Assembly (NCBI GenBank): GCA_021824055.1
Contig: JAKALV010000070.1
Coordinates: 1 to 12,767, forward strand
Direction: 5' to 3'
Source: Acidobacteriota bacterium
GTDB lineage: Bacteria; Acidobacteriota; Vicinamibacteria; Vicinamibacterales; SCN-69-37
DNA length: 12,767 nt
The position numbers and the translations under genes are program-made. The notes beneath the pieces were generated by a model. It was not told the DNA's origin. It was given only the letters and a program-made list of their open reading frames with translations, and ran no database searches. Below, one piece after another: positions 6,788 through 12,767 of this stretch (positions are counted from its first letter, which is position 1; every line of letters starts with the position of its first letter).

Positions 6788-9700
6788 ATGAAACAGTCGT
6801 CCTCTCGCCTGCTCCTGATCGTCGGAGCGTGCGTGCTCGTTGGCGGCGTACTCGCCGCGCAACAACCCGCCCCGCCCGCACCTGCCGCAAAGGTCGTGAA
6901 CGCGTCAAGCGACCCGATGCTGCAGGGCTTCAAGTTCCGCTCCATCGGCCCGGCCGTGATGATGGGCCGCCTCGACGACATCGAAGGCGCCGAGAAAGAT
7001 CCGATGACGATGTATCTCGGATTCGCGACCGGCGGCCTCTGGAAATCCACCGACGCCGGCAATCACTGGCTGTCGCTCTTCGACGAGATGCCGGTGACGT
7101 CCATCGGCGACATCGCGATCGCGCCGAGCGATCCCAACATCGTCTATGTCGGCACGGGCGAGCCGAACAATCGGCAGAGCTCGTCGATCGGCGGCGGCGT
7201 GTACGGCACGCGCGACGGCGGCAAGACGTGGACGAATCTCGGCCTCGTCGACACGCAGTCGATCGGCCGCATCGCGGTCAACCCGGTCAACCCCGACATC
7301 GTCTACGTGGCGGCGGTGGGCCATTTGTTCGGACCGAATCCGGATCGCGGTCTGTACAAGTCCATCGACGGCGGCAAGAACTGGAAGCTCACGAAGTTCA
7401 TCGACAACGACACGGGCTTCAACGACGTGCAGATCGATCCGGTGAACCCGAAGGTGCTCTACGCGAGCTCGTATCAGCGGCGCCGCACCTGGTGGGGCGT
7501 CAACGGCGGCGGCCCGGGCAGCGGCCTGTGGAAGTCGATGGACGCGGGCGAGACGTGGACCAGGATCACGGGCGGCGGCTTCCCCGCGCCGAAGGACGGC
7601 ATCCTCGGCCGCATCGGCATCTCGATCTTCCGCGCGAAACCGACAACGCTTTACGTCATCGCGGAAGTGGGCGCCGAAGGCGGCATCGCCGTCAACGTCG
7701 GCGATGACGGCCTGGCGCCGAAGCCCGGCGTGCCGTGCTGCGGCGAGCCGGGCTCGCGCAACGGCCCGGACCGTTCGGGCGTGTGGCGTTCGGACGACGC
7801 GGGCAAGACATGGCAGTTCATGACGAACACGAGCAATCGCCCGATCTACTACAGCCAGATCCGCGTGGATCCGGTCAACGACAAGAAGCTGATTCAGGGC
7901 GGCGCGCAGGCGCAGATGTCGTTCGACGGCGGCAAAACATGGAACGGTCTCTCGGGCACGGGTCACGGCGACTATCACGCGATCTGGATCAATCCGAAGG
8001 ACCCGCGCGTCGTGGCGGTGGGTCATGACGGCGGCCTTGACATCAGCAACGACGGCGGCTTCACGTGGGATTACCACAACGACATGGCGCTCGGGCAGTT
8101 CTACCAGGTGTCGGCCGACATGCGCCGCCCGTACTGGGTGTGCGGCGGCCTGCAGGACAATCAGGCGTGGTGCGGACCGAGCGCGGTGCGCGCGCAATTC
8201 GGCGCCGTGAACACCGACTGGTACACGATCGCCGGCGGTGACGGCTTCTACACGCGGCAGGATCCAACGGACTGGATGATCGCGTACGGCGAGGCGCAGA
8301 ACGCGTCGATGACGCGCTACGACTTGCGCAACGGCACGCAGACGAGCATTCGGCCGCGCGCGACGGTGACGCCCGCCTCCGCCAACGCGCCTGGCGGCGC
8401 GGCTCCGGCGAGCGGCCGGGGCGGCGGCGTGGGCAACGTGACCAATCAGCCCGCGAAGATCGACGCGTTCCGCTTCTACTGGAACGCGCCCTTCGAGCTG
8501 TCGCCGTTCGATCCGTCCACGGTGTACATCGCGGGCCAGTATTTCTTCAAGTCGAACAACCGCGGCGACACGTGGACGATGAACCCGCAGGATCTGACGA
8601 AGAACGCGGATCGTTTCGGCATGCCGATCATGGGCGTGCCCGGCAACGCGCCGATGGCGTCGAAACACGACGGCTACGGCGAAAACTCCGTGGCCACGCA
8701 GGTGCGCGAATCCCCCTCGCGGCCGGGCGTCATCTGGGTCGGCACCGATGACGGCAATCTGCAGCTGAGCCAGGACGGCGGCGCGACGTTCACCAACGTC
8801 ATCGGCAACATCAGCGGGGCGCCGAAAGGCTTCGTGCAGATCTCCCGCATCGAGCCGTCGCACTTTGATCCCGCCACCGCGTACGTGGCGCTCGACAACC
8901 ATCGCAATGACGACTGGAAGCCGTACCTGTTCAAGACGACCGACTACGGCAAGACGTGGTCGAATGTGACGGGCAACCTGCCGGCGAAAGGCAACATCAA
9001 CGCGCTGCGTGAAGATCTGGTGAACCCGAACCTGCTGTTCGTCGGCACCGAGTTCAACCTGTTCGTCTCGCTCGACGGCGGCGCGTCGTGGAAGCTCTTC
9101 TCCACCGGCATGCCCACGGTGCGCGTGGACGACATCCTCATCCACCCGCGCGATCGCGACCTGATCGTCGCCACGCACGGCCGCTCGCTGTGGATCGCGG
9201 ACGACATCACGCCGCTCGAGCAGCTGGCGGCGGCGCCCGGCGCCACGGTCAAGCTCTTCGATCCTCGGCCGGCCGTTGAATGGAAGACCGACCTCACCGC
9301 GACGCGCCGGGTGACGGCGCGCCAGTTCCGCGGCGAGAATCCGCAGGGCGGCACGGCGTTCAGCTTCTGGGCGCCGTCCGACATGGGCGATGCGAAGTTC
9401 GAGGTGTTGAACGCGCAGGGCCAGGTGGTGTCCACCGTGACGGCGCCGGCCAAAGCCGGCATGAACCGGGTGCAGTGGAACATGACCGGCGCGGGCCCGG
9501 CCGGCGGCGGCCAGTTCGGCGGGCGCGGCGGCGCGGGTGGCCGCGGCGCGGCACCGACCAACCTGACGCCGGCGGAAATCGCCGCGGGACAGGCGGCGTA
9601 CGAAGCGGCGGCCGCCAAAGCGGCGGTCGTGGGTGGCGCAGGCGGACAGACGATGCCGCCGGCGCGCGGCGGCGGTGCCGGAGGACGTGGCGCGGCCGGA

Positions 9701-9850
9701 TCCGGCGTGCCGTTCGTCTCGGGCGGCGGCCGCGGCGGTGGCGGTGGCGGCGCGCTCGTCGCGCCCGGCACCTACACGGTGCGTCTCACGGTCGGCGGCC
9801 AGACGCTGACGACGTCGGTTGTCGTGTTGGACGACATCTGGATGCGGTAG
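6788..9850 (+). CDS. Large secreted Asp-box (BNR/VPS10-sortilin-like) beta-propeller protein
   Basis: A 1020-residue protein with a clear signal peptide (basic MKQSSSR, then LLLIVGACVLVGGVLAAQ) and a Pro/Ala-rich spacer. About eleven Asp-box motifs follow, among them STDAGNHW, TRDGGKTW, SIDGGKNW, SMDAGETW, SDDAGKTW, SFDGGKTW, SNDGGFTW, SNNRGDTW, SQDGGATF, TTDYGKTW and SLDGGASW, enough for one large or two smaller propellers. The block CGGLQDNQAWCGPS (Cys452, Cys462) could hold a disulfide. A beta-sandwich-like region, a Gly/Ala-rich linker (about 911-992) and a GTYTVRLTVGGQTL strand segment close the protein. It ends soon after, at DDIWMR, without the roughly 130-residue helical tail of the paralog at 2-2056. 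No active-site residues are recognisable. Extracellular protein binding is the most likely role by fold; true function is unknown. Confidence 0.9.
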   Translation: MKQSSSRLLLIVGACVLVGGVLAAQQPAPPAPAAKVVNASSDPMLQGFKFRSIGPAVMMGRLDDIEGAEKDPMTMYLGFATGGLWKSTDAGNHWLSLFDEMPVTSIGDIAIAPSDPNIVYVGTGEPNNRQSSSIGGGVYGTRDGGKTWTNLGLVDTQSIGRIAVNPVNPDIVYVAAVGHLFGPNPDRGLYKSIDGGKNWKLTKFIDNDTGFNDVQIDPVNPKVLYASSYQRRRTWWGVNGGGPGSGLWKSMDAGETWTRITGGGFPAPKDGILGRIGISIFRAKPTTLYVIAEVGAEGGIAVNVGDDGLAPKPGVPCCGEPGSRNGPDRSGVWRSDDAGKTWQFMTNTSNRPIYYSQIRVDPVNDKKLIQGGAQAQMSFDGGKTWNGLSGTGHGDYHAIWINPKDPRVVAVGHDGGLDISNDGGFTWDYHNDMALGQFYQVSADMRRPYWVCGGLQDNQAWCGPSAVRAQFGAVNTDWYTIAGGDGFYTRQDPTDWMIAYGEAQNASMTRYDLRNGTQTSIRPRATVTPASANAPGGAAPASGRGGGVGNVTNQPAKIDAFRFYWNAPFELSPFDPSTVYIAGQYFFKSNNRGDTWTMNPQDLTKNADRFGMPIMGVPGNAPMASKHDGYGENSVATQVRESPSRPGVIWVGTDDGNLQLSQDGGATFTNVIGNISGAPKGFVQISRIEPSHFDPATAYVALDNHRNDDWKPYLFKTTDYGKTWSNVTGNLPAKGNINALREDLVNPNLLFVGTEFNLFVSLDGGASWKLFSTGMPTVRVDDILIHPRDRDLIVATHGRSLWIADDITPLEQLAAAPGATVKLFDPRPAVEWKTDLTATRRVTARQFRGENPQGGTAFSFWAPSDMGDAKFEVLNAQGQVVSTVTAPAKAGMNRVQWNMTGAGPAGGGQFGGRGGAGGRGAAPTNLTPAEIAAGQAAYEAAAAKAAVVGGAGGQTMPPARGGGAGGRGAAGSGVPFVSGGGRGGGGGGALVAPGTYTVRLTVGGQTLTTSVVVLDDIWMR

Positions 9851-9889
9851 TCGATCGCGAATAGGCAGTGCCCGGGTCTCGTTCTTGCT

Positions 9890-9895
9890 TAAGAT
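9890..9895 (+). promoter_or_regulatory. Possible -10 element placing transcription start at or near the VWA ATG
   Basis: TAAGAT followed by G, only 6 bases before the ATG at 9902. No Shine-Dalgarno is visible between 9851 and 9901. If used, the mRNA would be leaderless or nearly so. No clear -35 is present. Confidence 0.25.
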
Positions 9896-9901
9896 GAACG
9901 C

Positions 9902-10813
9902 ATGACCCGGGCATTGCGCTTGTTCGTCGGTGCCGCTGTCCTCATCAGCGGAATGGCTGTCCTCGCGGCGCCACAGACCCCGCAGACTCCGCAGCAGGGC
10001 GCCACGTTCAAGTCGGGCACGCGCACGGTGCCGCTTTACACGACGGTCATCGACGGCACGGGCCGGCTGGTGCCGGACCTGCAGCGCGACGAGTTCGAGG
10101 TGTTCGACAACGGCGTCGTGCAGCCGATCACGCTCTTTGCCAACGAAATCCAGAAGATCACGGTGGTCGTCATGCTCGACACGAGCGGCAGCATGACGTT
10201 CCAGATGGACAACCTGAAAGAAGGCGCGGAGCAGTTCGTGCTGCGCATGCTGCCCGGCGACAAGGCGCGCATCGGCAGCTTCAGCGACAAGATCATCATC
10301 ACGCCCCCCGAATTCACCAGCGACCGCGACGAGCTCATCCACGCGATTCACAACGACATCGATTTCGGGAATCCCACCGCCCTCTGGGACGCGACCGATC
10401 GCAGCATGGACGCGATGGAAGGCCTCGACGGCCGCCGCGTCGTCCTGCTCTTCACGGATGGCGACGACAACATCAGCCGCAAGAGCCTTGGCGACTGCCA
10501 GAAGCGCGCTCTCGCCGAGGAATTCATGATCTACGGCATCGGCCTGCGCGGCACGCCCGGCGGCGGCATCACGCAGAGGCCGGATCGCGGCCTGCGGAAG
10601 ATCGCGGAGGAAACCGGCGGCGGGTACTTCGAGCTGAACGGCACGACGGACCTGAACTCCACGTTCACGCGCGTGGCCAACGAACTGCACAGCCAGTACG
10701 TGCTCGGGTTCTCGCCCGAGAAGCTCGACGGCAAGATTCACAAGATCGAAGTGCGCGTGAAGCAGCCCGGACTGAAGGCGCGCACGCGGAAGAGCTACCT
10801 GGCGAATCAGTAG
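9902..10813 (+). CDS. Secreted VWA-domain protein (Acidobacterial VWFA-related family), copy 1
   Basis: A 303-residue protein with a signal peptide (MTRALRLFVGAAVLISGMAVLAAP) and a Gln/Thr/Pro-rich spacer. A short beta domain precedes the VWA fold (FKSGTRTVPLYTTVIDGTGRLVPDLQRDEFEVFDNG), which is characteristic of the family I know as VWFA-related Acidobacterial domain (TIGR03436). The metal-ion-dependent adhesion site is complete: Asp93-x-Ser95-x-Ser97 (DTSGSM), Thr159 (GNPTALWDA) and Asp186 (FTDGDDN). The C-terminal signature is HSQYVLGFSPEKLDGK...RTRKSYLANQ. Likely a periplasmic or secreted divalent-cation-dependent binding protein; the partner is unknown. There is no Shine-Dalgarno. It is followed 27 bases later by a paralog in the same direction, so a two-gene operon is likely. 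Confidence 0.9.
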   Translation: MTRALRLFVGAAVLISGMAVLAAPQTPQTPQQGATFKSGTRTVPLYTTVIDGTGRLVPDLQRDEFEVFDNGVVQPITLFANEIQKITVVVMLDTSGSMTFQMDNLKEGAEQFVLRMLPGDKARIGSFSDKIIITPPEFTSDRDELIHAIHNDIDFGNPTALWDATDRSMDAMEGLDGRRVVLLFTDGDDNISRKSLGDCQKRALAEEFMIYGIGLRGTPGGGITQRPDRGLRKIAEETGGGYFELNGTTDLNSTFTRVANELHSQYVLGFSPEKLDGKIHKIEVRVKQPGLKARTRKSYLANQ

Positions 10814-10862
10814 AGTCCAGGGTCCAGAGTCCAGAGTCCGGTGTCAAGAGTTCGGAGTTCGC
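10814..10862 (+). repeat. Degenerate heptamer tandem repeat spanning the start of VWA copy 2
   Basis: Seven 7-base units in register: AGTCCAG, GGTCCAG, AGTCCAG, AGTCCGG, TGTCAAG, AGTTCGG, AGTTCGC. It begins directly after the stop codon of VWA copy 1 and ends inside the coding sequence of copy 2, supplying the GTG start (10841) and the first residues (SRVRSS). The 7-base period is not a multiple of three. Confidence 0.75.
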
Positions 10863-11746
10863 GGGACGCGCTCACGCTGGCCCTCCTTGTTCTGGGTGCG
10901 CAGCTGGCCGGCGCCCAGCAGGCGTTCAAGTCGGGCGCGCGAACGGTGGCCATCTACGCCACGGCGATCGACGCCGGCGGGCGGCTGGTCACCAATCTCG
11001 CCAGAGAGAACTTCACGATCCTCGACAACGGCAAGCCGCAGCCGATCGCGCTGTTCGCGAACGATCCGCAGCCCATCACGATGGCGGTCATGCTCGACAC
11101 GAGCGGCAGCATGCTGGCCAATGTGGGCCTCGTGCGCAACGCGACGATGGCGCTGGTGTCGTATCTCACGCCGGACGATCGCGTGCGGCTCGGCACGTTC
11201 GGCGGCCGCATCGTCCTGAGCCCGGCGTTCACGAACGATACGAACGATTTCGCGCGGTTTGTGAGGGAGCGGCTGCGGCCCGGCGGCGGCACGCCGCTCT
11301 GGGATGCCGTGGACGTGGCCATGGACACGCTGGCCGGCCGCCCCGGACGCCGCGTGGTGCTGGTGTTTACCGACGGCAAAGACTCGCAAAGCCGGCTGAA
11401 GCTGAAGGACGCGATGCGGCGCGCCCAGCAGGAAGAATTCATGGTCTACGCGATCGGCTGCTGGGGCCTGAAGGACGGCGGCCGGTCTCCTTTAGCGCGC
11501 AATCTCGAGAAACCCGACGCCGGGCTGCGGAAAATCGCGGATGAAACCGGGGGCGGGTACGCCGAGCTGCAGTGGACCGACGACCTCGACGCCAGCTTCA
11601 AGCGCGTGGCCGAGGAACTGCACAGCCAGTACGTGCTCGGCTTCTCACCCGGCACGCTCGACGGCAAACTCCACAAGCTCGAAGTACGGGTGAACGTCCC
11701 CGGCCTGACCGTGCGCACGCGCAAGAGCTACGTGGCGAACCCGTAG
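10841..11746 (+). CDS. Secreted VWA-domain protein (Acidobacterial VWFA-related family), copy 2
   Basis: A 301-residue tandem paralog of the gene at 9902. The start is GTG 10841: the next in-frame Met would lie beyond the signal peptide, and this start gives a good one (MSRVRSSRD, then ALTLALLVLGAQLAGAQ). No Shine-Dalgarno is visible, because the heptamer array occupies the upstream region. Translation may depend on the upstream gene 27 bases away. The adhesion site is intact: Asp86-x-Ser88-x-Ser90, Thr151 (GGGTPLWDA) and Asp178 (FTDGKDS). Compared with copy 1 it has a slightly longer loop (CWGLKDGGRSPLARNLEKP) before GLRKIADETGGGY and a shorter N-terminal spacer. Two stretches of 26-27 bases are identical with copy 1 (10168-10194 with 11087-11113; 10682-10707 with 11615-11640). 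Likely exported and binding a protein ligand; partner unknown. Confidence 0.87.
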   Translation: MSRVRSSRDALTLALLVLGAQLAGAQQAFKSGARTVAIYATAIDAGGRLVTNLARENFTILDNGKPQPIALFANDPQPITMAVMLDTSGSMLANVGLVRNATMALVSYLTPDDRVRLGTFGGRIVLSPAFTNDTNDFARFVRERLRPGGGTPLWDAVDVAMDTLAGRPGRRVVLVFTDGKDSQSRLKLKDAMRRAQQEEFMVYAIGCWGLKDGGRSPLARNLEKPDAGLRKIADETGGGYAELQWTDDLDASFKRVAEELHSQYVLGFSPGTLDGKLHKLEVRVNVPGLTVRTRKSYVANP

Positions 11747-11840
11747 CCGCAACCGACGCGAAGTTCAGAAAACTCTCACCATGAAGGCATGAAGAAGGGC
11801 TCCGCAAACCGCAGGGCCTGGCGGCCGTCTCCGGCGGCCG

Positions 11841-11919
11841 GCGGAAACAAGGAGAGGCGAGAACAAGAGAGCCGTCAGACCGCCTCGGCTCTCTCGTTCT
11901 CGCCTCTCCTTGTTTCCGC
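11841..11919. terminator. 34-bp near-perfect hairpin (centre of the palindromic element)
   Basis: Arms 11841-11874 and 11886-11919 with an 11-base loop and one mismatch (11865 against 11895). It is far longer than an ordinary intrinsic terminator and has no U-run directly after it, so terminator function for the VWA operon is only a possibility. The length fits a mobile or recombinogenic palindrome better. Confidence 0.4.
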
Positions 11920-11921
11920 TT

Positions 11922-11938
11922 GCCCGGCGTAGCCGGGC
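11922..11938. repeat. 7-bp GC hairpin flanking the central palindrome
   Basis: GCCCGGC, loop GTA, GCCGGGC. A weaker counterpart lies symmetrically on the left (GGCCG 11823-11827 with CGGCC 11835-11839), so the element has a hairpin on each side of the main stem. Confidence 0.55.
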
Positions 11939-12027
11939 CACCAGGCCCTCTTCGTCTCGAAGAACTTCCTTCATCGCCCTTCATGTCTTCATGGTGAATC
12001 GCTCGTGATCTTGGCGCGCCGACCCAC

Positions 12028-12033
12028 TACACT
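12028..12033 (+). promoter_or_regulatory. Possible -10 element of the M24 peptidase gene
   Basis: TACACT followed by G, 19 bases before ATG 12053 and just outside the palindromic element. The nearest -35-like TTGGCG (12011-12016) is only 11 bases away, too close for a normal promoter, so this is weak. Confidence 0.2.
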
Positions 12034-12040
12034 GTGCGCC

Positions 12041-12045
12041 GGAGG
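12041..12045 (+). promoter_or_regulatory. Shine-Dalgarno of the M24 peptidase gene
   Basis: GGAGG, 7 bases before ATG 12053. It fixes the start that carries the twin-arginine signal. Confidence 0.75.
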
Positions 12046-12052
12046 CAGGCAC

Positions 12053-12767
12053 ATGCGGATCAATCGACGACAGTTTCTGGGAACGGCCGCGGCGGGCGGC
12101 GGCGCGATGGCGATCGCGGGTTGCGCGGGCGACGCGGGCAAGGCGCCGGCGGGCGACGCGCTCCACCCGGAGCTTGCGGCACTGACGCCGATGACGGGCG
12201 GCATCGTGCCGATCAGCGTGGACGAGCGCAAGGCGCGCATCGCCAAGGCGCAGAAGTTGATGGCCGAGCAGAAGATCGACGCGATCTTCATGGAGGGCAC
12301 GGCGTCGATGTTCTACTACGTCGACATGCGCTGGGGCCAGAGCGAGCGCACGTTCGGCGTCGTGATTCCAGCCAGGGGCGATGTCGCGTACGTCTGCCCC
12401 AGGTTCGAAGAGGAGCGCGCCGGGGAGCTGCTGAAGAAGCAGTACGGCTCGGAAGTGCGGACCTGGCAGGAGGACGAGAGTCCCTACGCCGTGATCGCCG
12501 GCATCGTGCGCGACCGCCGTGTGACGCACCATCGCATCGGCATGGAAGAACGCGTGCGGTTCTTCATCGCCGACGGCGTGCGCAAGGCCGCGCCGGGATT
12601 CGAGATCGTGGACGCCACGCCGGTGACCGCCGGGTGCCGCATCTACAAGACCAAGGCCGAGATCGCCCTGATGCAGCGCGCCAACGACGCGACGATCGCC
12701 GCCTACCAGGCCGCCTTCAAGACCATGCGGGAAGGCATGACACAGGGAGAGCTGTCGAACAACATCT
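12053..12767 (+). CDS. Tat-exported lipoprotein M24 family (Xaa-Pro dipeptidase-like) peptidase, 3' partial
   Basis: The frame is open to the window end (238 codons). The N terminus has a twin-arginine motif (NRRQFLG, residues 4-10), an Ala/Gly-rich hydrophobic stretch and a lipobox I-A-G-Cys24, so the protein is expected to be exported folded and lipid-anchored. Tat export suits a metalloenzyme loaded with metal in the cytoplasm. Residues about 55-205 form a creatinase-N-like domain (ISVDERKARIAKAQKLMAEQKIDAIFMEG...FYYVDMRWGQSERTFGVVIP). The M24 pita-bread domain begins near KTKAEIALMQRANDATIAAYQAAFKTMREGMTQGEL. The five metal ligands (Asp, Asp, His, Glu, Glu) lie beyond the window, so activity cannot be judged. 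Xaa-Pro dipeptidase or aminopeptidase P is the expected activity; creatinase is a less likely alternative. Confidence 0.88.
   Translation, partial: MRINRRQFLGTAAAGGGAMAIAGCAGDAGKAPAGDALHPELAALTPMTGGIVPISVDERKARIAKAQKLMAEQKIDAIFMEGTASMFYYVDMRWGQSERTFGVVIPARGDVAYVCPRFEEERAGELLKKQYGSEVRTWQEDESPYAVIAGIVRDRRVTHHRIGMEERVRFFIADGVRKAAPGFEIVDATPVTAGCRIYKTKAEIALMQRANDATIAAYQAAFKTMREGMTQGELSNNI

Larger units (their letters stand above)
11776..11997. repeat. Nested palindromic intergenic element (MITE-like), about 222 bp
   Basis: Three nested inverted repeats share one centre. The outer arms 11776-11793 and 11980-11997 match at 17 of 18 bases and extend inward a little further with a 3-base gap. The middle arms 11813-11826 and 11936-11949 match at 13 of 14. 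The central arms 11841-11874 and 11886-11919 match at 33 of 34. No convincing protein is encoded. The outer sequence (TCACCATGAAGGCATGAAG and its inverse) resembles 'TTCACCACGAAG...' intergenic repeats that I recall from many bacterial genomes (memory only). It fills most of the 306-base gene-free gap between VWA copy 2 and the M24 gene and may also end transcription. Confidence 0.75.

Noticed and set aside
9517..9765. Possible frameshift or sequencing error in the Gly-rich region that truncates the second propeller protein
   Set aside because: The frame continues through a normal strand segment (GTYTVRLTVGGQTL) matching the paralog before the stop, and no homology to the paralog's helical tail is seen downstream in any frame.
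6905..10741. A 1278-codon open frame on the minus strand opposite the propeller gene and VWA copy 1
   Set aside because: The translation is rich in Arg, His, Ala and Val without any recognisable domain, as expected for the antisense of high-GC coding DNA with strong third-position bias. The sense genes have signal peptides, ribosome sites and clear domains.
11598..11984. A 128-codon minus-strand frame across the palindromic element
   Set aside because: Overlaps VWA copy 2 and then follows the inverted repeats; it has no protein-like features and no ribosome site.

Overview
The window is high-GC bacterial DNA with dense coding and no RNA gene, CRISPR array or intact transposase that I could find. 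Two things point to Acidobacteriota, probably the Vicinamibacteria side: a tandem pair of short secreted VWA proteins that fit the 'VWFA-related Acidobacterial domain' family, and two very large secreted Asp-box (BNR/sortilin-like) beta-propeller proteins with Gly/Ala-rich linkers, a type expanded in that phylum. The taxonomic call rests on protein families and style only; there is no marker gene here.

Layout. (1) 2-2056 (+): the C-terminal two thirds of a giant Asp-box propeller protein, cut by the window edge. (2) 2059-4598 (-): a compact three-gene operon read right to left: phosphoglycolate phosphatase-like HAD (GTG start at 4598), an M23 zinc peptidase coupled to it by an ATGA overlap, and a zinc-ribbon class I methyltransferase. 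The methyltransferase meets the propeller gene tail to tail with 2 bases between stops. (3) 4599-4873: a divergent intergenic region with a 9-bp tandem repeat that is read through by a plausible 51-residue exported small protein, then an A+T-rich repeat block. (4) 4874-6637 (+): a UPF0489 (arginase-fold) protein and a secreted helical/TPR-like protein. This pair is bracketed by A+T-rich repeat blocks in inverted orientation (4814-4868 and 6624-6729). (5) 6788-9850 (+): a full-length 1020-residue Asp-box propeller protein, paralogous to the first gene but with a different C terminus. (6) 9902-11746 (+): tandem VWA paralogs; a heptamer repeat array lies between them and supplies the start of the second. 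(7) 11747-12052: a gene-free stretch filled by a nested palindromic element of about 222 bp. (8) 12053 to the end (+): the N-terminal part of a Tat-exported lipoprotein M24 (Xaa-Pro dipeptidase-like) peptidase.

How it fits together. Most genes encode proteins destined for the envelope or outside: propellers, VWA proteins, M23 and M24 peptidases, and the TPR-like protein. Propeller and VWA domains are both protein-interaction modules, so a shared surface role is possible, but the sequence shows no direct functional link. The least ordinary contents are the UPF0489 gene with intact metal-binding motifs beside an Arg-repeat small ORF, and the four kinds of intergenic repeat, several of which run into start or stop codons.
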